Source: Glandiceps talaboti
Lineage: Eukaryota > Hemichordata > Enteropneusta > Spengelidae
Direction of reading: 5' to 3'
Length of the DNA: 25,000 nt
NCBI RefSeq assembly: GCF_964340395.1
Contig: NC_135566.1
Span: 18,227,501-18,252,500 of the forward strand
The notes under the pieces were generated by a model, which saw nothing but the letters and a program-made list of their open reading frames with translations, searched no databases and was not told where the DNA came from. Shown in pieces: positions 10,077 through 16,916 of this stretch. Within the stretch, counting starts at the first letter, position 1, and every line of letters begins with the position of its first letter. The translations under genes were made by a program, and so were the position numbers.

Positions 10077-11847
10077 GCGTTTGTTTGGTATGTTTATTTG
10101 TTTGTTGTATATTACCTTCTAATTGATGTTCTAGATTCCAATTCATCAAACTTGTTAGATAATACCTTATTTCTGTCCTTTTTTTGTCTGTCTGCCTGTC
10201 TGTCTGTCTGCGTGTGTCTGTGTGTGTGTGTGTGTGTCTGTCTGTCTGTCTGTCTGTCTGTGTGTCTGTCTGTTTGGTACATGTATGTTTTATTTGTCCA
10301 TTATTTATTACCTTCTGGCTGATTTTCTAGTTTCCAATTCCTCAAACTTGTCAGATAACAGCTTATTTCTGTCTTTTTCATATTCTAGTTCATGTCTCAG
10401 TTGATCAAGTTCACTTTTTTCTTTGTACTTTTTCAATTCCTCAGCTAGGAGTAAAAAACAAACAAACACAGGATTCAATCATTACATTGCATCTGTACAT
10501 AAAATCATCCAGATCTGGGAAACATGCAAGTCAGTCACTATGATGTGTATGTACATTCTCTCACTCCAAATCTAGGTGTATATTCCAATTTGAAATCATA
10601 CCATGCCCAAGCCAAGTTAAAAATACAGATTATATACCCTGTTAGTTGTAAGTGAAGACAACCCATGTCTACATCATTGGTTCTGTGGTACTTGAAATAT
10701 GAGTCGAATATTTCAAGTCGCTCTGATTTTTCAAAAATTATGCTTCAGGAGGTATAATTATATTATTCCCTAATAATAATATTTTTCTTTAGTCAGCTGG
10801 AAAATAGTCATGACCTAAAAATTTTCTAACTACAATTACTTCAGTACCAACTCAGTGACAAGGCTTATTAGGTCACTAGTATTTTCCTTGGCTGAACGAA
10901 GAAGAATATTGTTTATACGAAATGAAATGTGATTCATTTGTACCCTATCATGGAGGCTACAAGTTGTACACTTACAAAGTGTTTGGTTTTCTATCATTGT
11001 AAGTTACAAGTTGTACACTTACAAAGTGTTTGGTTTTCTATCATGGAAGCTACAAGTTGTACACTTACAAAGTGTTTGGTTTTCTATCATGGAAGCTACA
11101 AGTTGTACACTTACAAAGTGTTTGGTTTTCTATCATGGAAGCTACAAGTTGCTCTTGTAAATTTGATAACTGCACTTCAAAAATCTCCTTCTCTGAATTA
11201 GACCAGTTTTTTTGTCCATCTACATCATTCAAGGAATCTGTTAACTCAGCAAGTTTACTCAGGTATAATTCCTAGGAGAGAGAGAAATATTGAAATATTG
11301 AAATATCGCAGTCACATGGCTAGATTTAGAACTAAAAGGCACAAGATCACATACTGAAAAGCAAATATGATTCACATTTGCATAAAGGTCAAAAATGCAG
11401 ACAGACAAGATTTATAGGGAGACATGAATATACATGTCATCACATCAGTGCAGAAAGGTCCTATCTGTTATGCAATTGTATAGGCAGATGCAATGTATGA
11501 TCTTACTACACTGATGCGATGATGTACATTTGTATGGTATAGTTTACACATACAAAGTACTTCTGCTTTGTGTTCATGGTTTTTATAAAAACCTTTTATG
11601 AGGTCTTTATATCTGAGACTAAACATAAATTAATGTACTGGCATTTCTATACAGATGACATTTTCATACACAAGTCTTAATTCATACTAACCTGACTAAT
11701 ACTGGTGGTATCAAGATACTTGTCTTCAGTACTGTTAACAACAACAGTGTCATCACTATCATCTTGTATCATGCCTGGAGTCTTAATAGTCTTCCCTTCT
11801 TTATCATCGGCTTTCAACTTGCCTCGAAATGAAGATCTCAGAGACAT
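592..11847 (-). CDS. GRAMD4: GRAMD4-like protein (GRAM domain-containing protein 4 / death-inducing protein), 11 coding exons, 3' part off the window
   Basis: I joined eleven exons by hand: 11847-11692, 11271-11115, 10444-10312, 8503-8433, 7566-7410, 5763-5738, 5121-5030, 3797-3706, 1811-1763, 1479-1361 and 701-592. All have AG/GT borders, all phases match and no stop is met over 1162 nt (about 387 residues). The order matches vertebrate GRAMD4 as I know it: acidic N-terminus (1-52), coiled coil (about 53-150), an SRL-W region followed by an acidic run (about 185-215), a KPIVNF-like stretch, a hydrophobic region (about 248-286), the diagnostic DKFQLVLQVARKVQN block (about 322-336), and LFLWEHPES with a second hydrophobic segment. 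Vertebrate GRAMD4 is about 580 residues, so about 190, including the GRAM domain, should lie left of position 1. The family acts at ER/mitochondrial membranes and is linked to E2F1-induced, p53-independent apoptosis. Function here is inferred from homology. Confidence 0.82.
705..1054. other. GRAMD4-like intron, nothing further seen
   Basis: AT-rich intron between exons c11 and c10. Two loosely similar stretches (ACATACATTCCTATAC near 506 and ACATACATTTCTATAC near 823) hint at an old duplication. No exon was found. Confidence 0.4.
1055..1269 (+). mobile_element. 5'-truncated LINE (CR1/L2-like) 3' end with TATCA-repeat tail
   Basis: The frame from 1067 to the stop at 1187-1189 reads WNDLPSHIRSASSTEIFKSR, then LKTYFFERAYL. 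This is the WN-LP--IR-----FKS-LKT-LF signature that ends many non-LTR reverse transcriptases. A short 3' UTR with GTGCTATATAAAT and a (TATCA)n tail (about 1237-1268) follows. It is antisense to the host gene. A 12-bp stretch (CCTTGTGGAATG) is duplicated at its 5' end. Confidence 0.7.
1361..1479 (-). CDS. GRAMD4: GRAMD4-like coding exon c10 (diagnostic FQLVL-VA-K-QN block)
   Basis: It encodes DSEGDKVLGMSDKFQLVLQ, then VARKVQNTLGIVADSLEKLR, the most conserved block of the family. The acceptor is GATACACAG at 1481-1480 and the donor is AAAGTAAGTTG. An upstream ATG in the same frame (1489-1487) lies inside the intron and is not a start. Confidence 0.84.
1763..1811 (-). CDS. GRAMD4: GRAMD4-like coding exon c9
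   Basis: This 49-nt exon lies between TTTATGTTTCAG and GAGGTGAGAATT. It encodes GWHINLSLLPYHHIEE, matching GWRIQWSIVPEV of vertebrate GRAMD4. Phase 2 in and phase 0 out fit both neighbours. Confidence 0.77.
2089..2305. repeat. (CATA)n tetranucleotide microsatellite with CAGA and CA ends
   Basis: About 45 tandem CATA units with occasional TGTA interruptions run into a few CAGA units and then (CA)n at about 2279-2303. All overlapping long frames (YIHT or MYVC repeats) are artefacts of this array. Confidence 0.95.
2390..2575. repeat. Short minisatellite, ACACATGACACATAC-type units
   Basis: Units of about 15-17 bp (CACATGACACATACA and variants) repeat about 11 times. They look like a second-order array grown from CA/CATA microsatellite DNA. 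The array is followed by CACAATCACAATCACAAT at about 2577-2594. Confidence 0.9.
2650..3209. other. GRAMD4-like intron, unique sequence
   Basis: Unique AT-rich sequence between the microsatellite block and the 36-bp array. I checked it for the exon between c9 and c8 and found none. None is needed, since c8 joins c9 in phase. Confidence 0.4.
3210..3660. repeat. 36-bp minisatellite derived from the end of exon c8
   Basis: About 11-12 units of 35-37 bp share GTCATGTAGTGTTTAGTTAG followed by GCAAAA. There are two main variants (CTGAGTTAGCA and TGATAGCT) and degenerate outer units. The coding end of exon c8 (3707-3737) contains the same GTCATGTAGTTTTTAGTTAG core, so the array appears to be built from that exon end. 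Confidence 0.9.
3706..3797 (-). CDS. GRAMD4: GRAMD4-like coding exon c8 (transmembrane region)
   Basis: Acceptor TTATTTCTAG, donor AAAGTAAGTATT. It encodes VYMYSVWCHWLLSLFLGVIL and ends NYMTAK, matching the VYMNAVWHGW membrane segment of vertebrate GRAMD4. It sits between two minisatellites. The 47-bp array starts about 12 bp upstream of the acceptor, and the 36-bp array downstream is made of copies of this exon's 3' end. Confidence 0.82.
3808..4787. repeat. 47-bp minisatellite, about 20.8 copies
   Basis: The unit contains TTGATACAAGAATGGACATT, then CATGGACTCTGGGTT, then TGTAACACTTCA. Copies are almost identical. They differ mainly in TTTGTAACACTTCA, TTCATAACACTTCA and TTTATAACACTTTA versions, which alternate as dimers around 4200-4400. 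The first unit lies about 12 bp from the acceptor of exon c8. Confidence 0.95.
5030..5121 (-). CDS. GRAMD4: GRAMD4-like coding exon c7 (start of first hydrophobic region)
   Basis: After CCACTTTAG it encodes TCTKPIVNFIKVVYVI and then a hydrophobic run ALSLLFFS. The donor TCAGTAAGTATCC leaves phase 0. It aligns with AKPVTNFVKNLSAL in vertebrate GRAMD4. Confidence 0.8.
5150..5642. repeat. Degenerate-to-regular tandem array, TGATGTAAAGTGAGTACAC type
   Basis: The left part has divergent units of about 40-50 bp (GGTGAGCCAATGCGAGT). The right part (5400-5640) has regular units of about 24-30 bp, CACTTGATGTAAAGTGAGTA plus CACACA. Apparent cysteine-rich minus-strand frames here are repeat artefacts. 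Confidence 0.88.
5738..5763 (-). CDS. GRAMD4: GRAMD4-like coding exon c6 (26-nt microexon)
   Basis: This tiny exon has acceptor TTCATTAG and donor TCAGTAAGTTCC. It encodes LKENIKRF, equal in place and pattern to LTENMRRL in vertebrate GRAMD4. It is needed to restore phase between c5 (phase 2) and c7 (phase 1 in). Homology plus phase make it convincing despite its size. Confidence 0.72.
5871..7120. repeat. Composite repeat element with about seven internal 145-bp units
   Basis: The element begins CCTTCCGTAAGGGTACGGGA and ends CCCTTACGGGAGGCATTCAG. The ends share ACGGGAGG-ATT directly and CCGTAAGGG inverted. After a TCTG microsatellite (5917-5965) come about seven units of 142-147 bp, starting near 6109, 6253, 6401, 6546, 6693, 6837 and 6979. 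Their shared core is TAATTAGGCTATATCTTAAG, with TTAATGAATAATTTGCATAA between cores. It looks like a non-autonomous mobile element carrying internal satellite-like repeats. Confidence 0.75.
7410..7566 (-). CDS. GRAMD4: GRAMD4-like coding exon c5
   Basis: After the acceptor ATATACAG it encodes EAEKVLQRQSGHSRLMTWL, an EFISDFID segment, an EEEEE run and then QLSVK. This parallels the SSRLQKWFYERFGEYVEDF...PLSAR region of vertebrate GRAMD4. The exon ends at 7410 before GTAAGAAAT. If the donor is ignored the frame stops at once at 7408-7406, which would wrongly suggest a C-terminus here. Confidence 0.8.
7688..7755. repeat. (CAA)n trinucleotide repeat
   Basis: About 22 uninterrupted CAA units lie immediately 5' of the LINE fragment. 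Confidence 0.97.
7755..8190 (+). mobile_element. 5'-truncated LINE 3' end (reverse transcriptase C-terminus)
   Basis: An open frame from about 7758 to the stop at 8022 reads IFRSLVYKSITGNAPRYLTE, then GKQAFHYSGAVLWNNLPLSL and SSIFKRHLK. The YSG--LWN-LPL-LR-----FK--LK pattern is typical of the C-terminus of jockey/CR1-like ORF2 proteins. A 3' UTR-like stretch follows to about 8190. It directly follows a (CAA)n run and is antisense to the host gene. Confidence 0.68.
8433..8503 (-). CDS. GRAMD4: GRAMD4-like coding exon c4
   Basis: This 71-nt exon has acceptor TTTACAG and donor GATGTAAGTCC. It encodes an acidic linker, VSADEEYDGVELVREADESD, between the coiled coil and the SRL-W region. Phase 2 in and phase 1 out agree with both neighbours. 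Confidence 0.75.
8525..8860. promoter_or_regulatory. CpG-bearing block with two NRF1-like sites
   Basis: In an AT-rich intron this block is locally rich in CG. It carries ACGCATGCGC twice (8571-8580 and 8646-8655), which fits the palindromic NRF1 motif, plus GCGCGCAC nearby. It may be a promoter for a small plus-strand transcript or an internal promoter of the GRAMD4-like gene. No TATA box was seen. Confidence 0.35.
8898..9119 (+). CDS. Possible small nested gene, last exon; function not recognised
   Basis: An acceptor-like TTTGTTATTACAG precedes an open frame reading NHRVELRNRDVRQRQQNICP, then GGGSMISWLIENEQY and a stop at 9117. An AATAAA (about 9216) follows within 100 bp. About 300 bp upstream lies a CpG-bearing block with two NRF1-like sites. 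An ATG at 8779 opens a short frame (MSIEASLYLKEKLLHYLK) that could be a first exon, but its donor (GTTTGA) is poor. It would be nested antisense in a GRAMD4-like intron. Confidence 0.25.
   Translation: MVFTFILSVIDFFTCSKKNNYFLMFVITVTFLNHRVELRNRDVRQRQQNICPKTTTYVGGGSMISWLIENEQY
9240..9569. other. GRAMD4-like intron, nothing clear
   Basis: It includes an AATAATAATTTATTC stretch (about 9346-9360) that may be the tail of a minus-strand LINE copy. No exon or gene seen. Confidence 0.3.
9570..9608. repeat. (CAGA)n microsatellite
   Basis: About eight CAGA units with two variant units at the left end. Confidence 0.95.
9936..9972. repeat. (ACAG)n microsatellite
   Basis: Nine ACAG units in a GRAMD4-like intron. 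Confidence 0.95.
10033..10081. repeat. (TG)n microsatellite
   Basis: About 20 TG units ending in GCGTGTGCGT. It directly adjoins the duplicated exon-c3 flank. Confidence 0.95.
10116..10191 (-). pseudogene. Partial tandem duplicate of exon c3 (dead or alternative exon)
   Basis: This stretch repeats the 3' half of exon c3 and its donor (AGAAG/GTAATA). There are 9 mismatches and one indel in about 63 aligned bases. It reads KKDRNKVLSNKFDELESR without a stop. The 5' half is replaced by a CAGA/CA microsatellite. A GCAG at 10195-10192 would serve as an acceptor in exactly the right phase, although its upstream tract is purine-rich. It could be a decayed duplicate or a weak mutually exclusive exon. 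Confidence 0.6.
10184..10274. repeat. (TCTG)n/(TG)n compound microsatellite
   Basis: Alternating TCTG and TG blocks occupy the place of the 5' half of the duplicated exon and separate it from the intact exon c3. Confidence 0.95.
10312..10444 (-). CDS. GRAMD4: GRAMD4-like coding exon c3 (coiled coil)
   Basis: It starts after TTTTTTACTCCTAG and encodes EELKKYKEKSELDQLRHELE and on to NKLLSDKFEELE, the most regular part of the coiled coil. It ends AGAAG/GTAATA in phase 2. It corresponds to the EELRKLREE...LRQELDRE stretch of vertebrate GRAMD4. A partial copy of its 3' half lies 196 bp downstream at 10191-10116. Confidence 0.8.
10957..11160. repeat. 46-bp tandem repeat containing a splice donor
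   Basis: Four units carry TACAAGTTGTACACTTACAA, then AGTGTTTGGTTTTCTATCAT. A fifth, diverged unit lies inside exon c2. On the minus strand each of the four contains TTTGTAAGTGT, the exon c2 donor, at 11114, 11068, 11022 and about 10974. Confidence 0.93.
11115..11271 (-). CDS. GRAMD4: GRAMD4-like coding exon c2 (coiled coil)
   Basis: It begins after CTCTCTCTCCTAG and encodes ELYLSKLAELTDSL through QLSNLQEQL to ENQTL, a heptad-like coiled-coil segment. It ends in phase 1 at the donor TTT/GTAAGTGT at 11114. That donor belongs to a 46-bp repeat present about four times in a row in the intron, so three further identical donors follow. Only the nearest one keeps the phase required by exon c3. Confidence 0.78.
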
Positions 11848-11867
11848 GATTCTAGCTGTCACTCACC
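11692..11867 (-). CDS. GRAMD4: GRAMD4-like coding exon c1 with start codon
   Basis: The ATG is at 11847-11845 and opens MSLRSSFRGKLKADD. An in-frame TGA lies 15 bases upstream, so this is the first usable Met in this exon. The exon encodes 52 residues, rich in Asp, Lys and Ser, and ends at 11692 before the donor GTTAGT (phase 0). A possible acceptor (TTGTAG) puts the 5' UTR part of the exon at 11867-11848. Its pyrimidine tract is weak, so this 5' border is less sure than the others. Confidence 0.72.
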
Positions 11868-11964
11868 CTACAATTAATAATACATACAACCATGAAGTGT
11901 TTCACTGGTTAGAACATTGGTGAAATACAAAACAATTATTTTCATTACACTATCATTCACCTCT

Positions 11965-12668
11965 TACCTGAAAGGGGAACACCTATCCACTAAAACAGAG
12001 ATATTTTTTACAAACTATGGGTTCTGGAGAGTCATTTCATGATTTTTACATCACCTACAATTACTTGTGATTTCAGAAAAAACATCAAATTGATCTTGTG
12101 CCTTTATAAATTATAGGGCATCTTTGCTGTAGGCCAATGCATCATGGGAATCAGCAGAAATAATATATTCATGGTTGAAGAATGAATATATTCATGAGAG
12201 ATGTTTTACACTGAAGGGACTAGGCACTTAGGAGTCATAAATATTCACTGTGCAACCATGCTAACTGTGAACTCCCATGATGCAATTGCACTCAGCAAAG
12301 ATACCATATAATAAGTTTATTTACCAATATAATAATAATAAAAATTATTCTTAAAAAGATACACATACAGAATAAATGGCAAAAGGGATCAAGAAATAGC
12401 AAAGCTAGTCAAGCTTGTATCCCCTTAGTGACTAACAAGCACACTCGTACTTGTAGGTGTATATATTCGATGTTCAAGACTGCCATAGAAACTATAACAA
12501 ATAAGAAACATAACAAAATGACAAAGCACAACAATAACAGTGGAACAGTAAAATTGATACACATATAAAGGCACAAGACCAACTCAGTATTTCTCTGAAA
12601 TCGCAAGTAATTGTAGGTGATATCAAATTATGAAATCACTCTTCAGAACCCATAGTTTATGAAAATGT
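11965..12668. mobile_element. Foldback/MITE-like element with inverted arms of about 105 bp
   Basis: The left arm (about 12006-12110; CAAACTATGGGTTCTGGAGA, later CACCTACAATTACTTGTGAT) recurs inverted at about 12563-12664. A third related copy lies at 14285-14392. It also contains AAAGGGGAAC just beyond the arm, as does the left copy near 11970, so the unit extends past the arm there. A second element is inserted at 12120-12302. Confidence 0.7.
12120..12302. mobile_element. Inner MITE-like element with 30-bp inverted repeats
   Basis: ATCTTTGCTGTAGGCCAATG continues CATCATGGGA at 12120-12149. Its inverted counterpart at 12273-12302 differs at only a few bases. The element is 183 bp long, has no coding potential and is nested inside the 11965-12668 foldback element. 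Confidence 0.65.
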
Positions 12669-12669
12669 C

Positions 12670-13539
12670 ATGGAATGTGTTGCCTTCAAGATATATTAAA
12701 ACTGTAGTACTGATAGTAAAAATATTTAAAATCAGGGTCAGGTAACAACAACCGATTTCCACCTGTATTCTGTAAAATTAAAATCACATGTCAAAGATAA
12801 CAAGGAAAAAGCCAAGAAAATGAAAATCACAATTTCTAGACAATTAAACTAAACTTTGACATTACAACAACATGCCTTAAGTATTTTATTTTACAATAAT
12901 GAATTGTTTTGTTTGGTGTTGGTAGAATTTTCCAATGAACAGCTCAAGAATATTTGAAAGATAAATGAAATTTGTAAAAGCGACTAAAATGCTTCTAACA
13001 ACATTTAATCACCATTTGGAAATCACCAAGAGGAAAGATGAAGAATGACTGTAGAATTGTAGGGATTTTTTCTATAATTTACACGTCATAAACTAATTAA
13101 CTACATAGTCCCCTCCTTTCCCACCCACATCAATTTTAGAAATAAAACGATTATTTCGACATAGTAGACACAGAGGTGACACAGATGTTGGTATTGAATT
13201 TGACAGTAAATCTTATTGTGTGTAGCATTGCTGGCCTCCCTATGCACTGACTCATTATTGACGATACTTGACAGTAGTTATTTTGAGTCGTCTGTGATGA
13301 TTATTACATTGTTCAGTTTTCGTGGTACAACCTTGAGGTCTAAACAGATGGCTAGTTCTGCTTTCAAAACACTGCAACACAAACAGTTTAATCTCATACA
13401 AACTTCTAGTACGTCACTCTTGTGTAAATCTATATACGTTTACTTTCCTTGGCATGAAAAAAACAATGATTTAATGTTCGACAATACTATGTCATAAATT
13501 GCTACATTTACTTGTCACTATTTTTGGACAATGCATTTT
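12670..13539. other. First intron of the GRAMD4-like gene, no gene seen
   Basis: Mostly unique AT-rich sequence. A 93-codon open frame at 13216-13497 has no recognisable domain or good start and may be decayed LINE sequence preceding the tail at 13540-13630. Confidence 0.3.
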
Positions 13540-13630
13540 GCTTCCTTATGATTTCGTTTTGTCTGTACAACTATAAAAGATTAAAACCGGTGACTAATTG
13601 TTTATGAATAAACCATTATTATTATTATTA
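13540..13630 (+). mobile_element. LINE-like 3' tail with (ATT)n end
   Basis: The stretch ends ACTAATTGTTTATGAATAAA, then CCATTATTATTATTATTAC. A GTTTATGAATAAA-type end running into a trinucleotide repeat is typical of truncated non-LTR element 3' ends. I saw no coding remnant in the roughly 400 bp upstream, so the 5' border is unknown. Confidence 0.35.
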
Positions 13631-13639
13631 CATTCTGTA

Positions 13640-13930
13640 TGTTATGATGGTCCATTGATTAGAGTGATCGGCTGGGAATCTGCAGCTTTCAGCCTCAAGC
13701 CTTTGTTTGTTTCTGAATGGCAAAAGTCCTTGGGCAAGATTTGAACTGCAAAACTGTGCTCTCAGTCAACCCAGCTGTATAATTGGGGACCTGGTAGGAT
13801 AGAGGTTGCAATGTGAATGCTTTAATCCTAGGTGCTTATAAAGGCTGCAATGGATTGTATGCTTCCCAGGGAGATGAGGAAGTATACAGGGCAGCTATAC
13901 TGCTATAGTTCTGTGACAGGGGTAATAATT
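13640..13930 (+). mobile_element. tRNA-derived SINE-like copy (B)
   Basis: This is the same family as the copy at 135-400, in opposite orientation. The head (AGTGATCGGCTGGGAATCTG) resembles a tRNA-derived Pol III promoter region. The body shares the CAACCCAGCTGTATAATTGG core and a CAATGGAT-TATGC-CCC tail portion. It sits in the first intron of the GRAMD4-like gene. Confidence 0.6.
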
Positions 13931-14284
13931 GTAAAGTATGGGGAAAATATGCTATACAAAATGTCAACATACAATTATACATTTTGTACATACGCATCTA
14001 TTTTAATTATATACCGGTATACAGAATGTACAGCACAGTTCTGGTAATTTCATTAAACCTGTTTGTACTGAAAGTTTATTATCTTTCACTCCTACATATC
14101 ACATGTGTATAGCTTGGACATGCATGTAGTCAAGTTCCTAGTATGCAAATTCTGGCTCAGTTGGCTGTGGTGAAAAAAACTGTAACTTCCATGTTTGCTT
14201 GGTTGCTACTCAACAACATGTATTTGAAAAATATTGACAGAGTACCATTTCTGGAGAGGAGCCTGACATTGGTTTCAAGGAAGC

Positions 14285-14395
14285 AATAACATAATCAATG
14301 TGATGTGAAATCATGAAATGACTCCCCAGAACCCAAAATTTATGAAACTACCTTTATTTCCTGGAGTGAGGTTCCCCTTTTTAAGAACAAGCTAC
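14285..14395. mobile_element. Third copy of the foldback-arm repeat
   Basis: GATGTGAAATCATGAAATGA, then CTCCCCAGAACCCA and a GGTTCCCCTTTTT end, match the reverse complement of 11970-12050. This shows the arm is a dispersed repeat and not a local inversion only. Confidence 0.65.
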
Positions 14396-14399
14396 ACTG

Positions 14400-15914
14400 T
14401 ACTGGGAAAGGACTGCTTAGAGTTTCACTAAACATTACACGCAGTCATTTCTATGCTGATTGACGAACGATCTGTTATGTAGTGTGAATATAAGGCCAAT
14501 AATAAGAAGACTAACTTGTTTCTGGGCAGGACATTTTATCTAAAATGTGAATGATGATGTGAATTTTTTTTTTATTATCTGCAGACTGCATGGGCTAGAG
14601 AAACACGTTACAAAAAAAGATCAATGCAGGGATATTTCAGTGATGCACACCTTGACCAGAAACCATCCTTTTTTTTCTTTGGCCTAACAGAAATGTTTAT
14701 AAATAAAATAAAACAAAAGTGGTTAAGCATCTAGCTTGTAATATGTGAACAAGATGACAATAATATACACTGACTACACTACAGTCACAGACTGACACTA
14801 GTCTCTTGGGAGATTTTTTTTTTTTTTTACATCTCATAATCTTCAAATGTTTGGAGTTTAATTTGTTATTCACTTTTAGCTGGTAAAAGTGGTAACCTCA
14901 ACTTTGAAATTTTTTTCTTCAAGTTACTAGTCTAGGCTTACAGATTGACCTGAGTGTTTTACATGAGTTAATACTTCCATGGTTTTATAAAGCACTCACA
15001 CAAAAGATCAAAGTTGTGTTTTATTTTTCATAAAAATTAAATTTATTCAAATTAAGAATGAAAAAATTCTGGAGACTAGAGCAGGTTTAAACAAGTGCAT
15101 GATCACATGTGATCAGTGTCTGTCTATTTTTGTAGATGGTATTATGTCATGAATGTGTTGTGTACATGTATTACTGTTTTATTCATTATGCATGGTACAC
15201 GTATATACATATCTCACTGGTAGAGGGACTGTGGCTGGTGGATGGGAGGGGTACTCCTATAAAAAGACATATGGGTATGTAACTCCAAAATGGGTCACTT
15301 TTTCACTAAAATTTCTGTAAGTATGTTGTCGATAACATGGGAAACGTCCTTTACAGCATTTGAATAATTGACTATGTTTGTGACTGGAAATCCCTACTGC
15401 GGCCAAATAAAAAAAAAATAGTGTGTTGACATGTTTCAGATAATTCAACTGACACTCTAAGGTTTAAGCCATCAACCTTAAACATTTTTTACATGCAAAA
15501 AGCTAAAATTATGAGAATTGAAACATTCCAGAGAGAAACTATGCAATTTCAGTCTATAACAGCAGTCTGCATATTGTGTTTGTCTACTTCTGAATCACAT
15601 AATTGTCTTCATTTACTTCTTTTACACCCCATCAACTGTTATGGAAGTAATGTGACCATTGAGTATACTTGGGTCGAAGTAATTAAAAAAATAAAATAAC
15701 ATCCTGACTATATACCTACCCTATTTTCTGAATCATGTTATCGGAAACAAACATTTTTATTTTATTTTTGCCTATTAAATGTGTCTGTTTTGGATTATAC
15801 ATGAATCAATATGTAAAAATTAGGCTGCAAACCCCATTTTAAATTTGGACTTGGAGAGTACCCCCTCCCCCCACCCCCAACTGTGACTGCACCAATTTTC
15901 CATCTTATTCAAAC
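14400..15914. other. First intron of the GRAMD4-like gene, no gene seen
   Basis: Unique AT-rich sequence with T-runs. The only structure I noticed is a perfect 16-bp palindrome, TGATCACATGTGATCA, at 15100-15115. Short open frames here show no domain. Confidence 0.35.
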
Positions 15915-15985
15915 TACACTCAATGACAATCAGTGTGATGTCTGTAACCATGACAATCAGTGTGATTTCTGTAATCACGCTGTGA
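15915..15985. repeat. Short tandem duplication
   Basis: ATGACAATCAGTGTGATGTC recurs 34 bp later as ATGACAATCAGTGTGATTTC, followed in both by TGTAA. No coding role seen. Confidence 0.8.
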
Positions 15986-16050
15986 TGAGGTCACACAGAA
16001 CAGTAATGATCAGGTCAGGTGACAATTAGGTGTCCTTTCAAATCAGATAT

Positions 16051-16065
16051 GGGGGGGGGGGGGGG
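16051..16065. repeat. G15 homopolymer
   Basis: Fifteen G in a row. Two longer G-rich runs occur at 20714-20724 (G11) and 22165-22183 (G19). Exact lengths are prone to sequencing error. Confidence 0.85.
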
Positions 16066-16603
16066 TCTAACCATGGAAGTATTCAGGGCCTCCCGTCACA
16101 CCTCCATGGTCTCGAACTCAGCCCTAAATTAAATATCTAATCAAGGAAGTTACATGGGAGACACTCCCATGATTTAATCTACTTGATGTGTGTACTTTAC
16201 GTTTCTTTGCCCCTTCTAAATCCAAAATGTTGCTCATCATGTACGTATATGATGGTATTCGTTTTGTATTCTACAGACCATACTATAGACTGTATTTATC
16301 TAGAATATTAGATCCAATACGTAGTTCTACCCACGCACTTCCATGTTCTACCTGTTGCGCTTTTCCATTCATCAACAATGTCCATACAGTGTGTCTCCCC
16401 TTGACATCCATGGTACAACATACAATATACCTTGATCTATCATGAGCTCTGGAAATATTTTATACGATGCGCTACGGGGCCCGGGCCGGGTTTCGACACG
16501 TACGTCTTCTCATGCATGTATTCTCGAAACCCCAGATTTAGCTATACATCCATGATATGATACAAGCTGTAATGTGTTTCTTTTTATAATATATTCACTT
16601 ACC

Positions 16604-16860
16604 GTTGAATTTGTTAGCTCTTCATTTAACCGAAATCCAAGAGCGTATTGTTCGTCAGATTGTTTACATGATACGTACGTACATGATATACTCTGTGCAG
16701 TGTTTACGGGTTTACGGATCTGTAAGTGGAGTCCTACTTCCGGGGCGTGTGGTTAATGCCACTGAGGGCGCTACACAAGAGGTTGATTTACATAACAAAC
16801 AAAAACTATTTCCTGTAGAACCTCGTGTTTCCATGGCTACGGTGTGACAACCCGGGGTAC
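16604..16860 (-). promoter_or_regulatory. Probable GRAMD4-like promoter with start of non-coding first exon
   Basis: On the minus strand a strong donor (CAACG/GTAAGTG, exon end 16603) follows sequence with no long frame, as a 5' UTR exon would. It would splice to the acceptor at 11868. Upstream are an ETS-type ACTTCCGG (16736-16743), a CTCF-like CCACTGAGGGCGCTA (16759-16773) and an RFX X-box-like GTTTCCATGGCTAC (16827-16840, 12 of 14 to the palindromic consensus). The start site itself is not visible. A divergent promoter is also possible. Confidence 0.4.
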
Positions 16861-16916
16861 CACTATTTCCTTAATCTGTGTATTTTTAGTTTAATGAACT
16901 GGCTTTTAAAGTTACA

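Noticed and set aside
16438-16520. tRNA or Pol III gene near GGGCCCGGGCCGGGTTTCGAC
   Set aside because: A B-box-like stretch is present, but no cloverleaf arms or A box at suitable spacing.
16605-16847. 80-codon plus-strand frame over the proposed promoter
   Set aside because: No recognisable domain, and it overlaps the proposed minus-strand first exon and promoter motifs. Probably open by chance.
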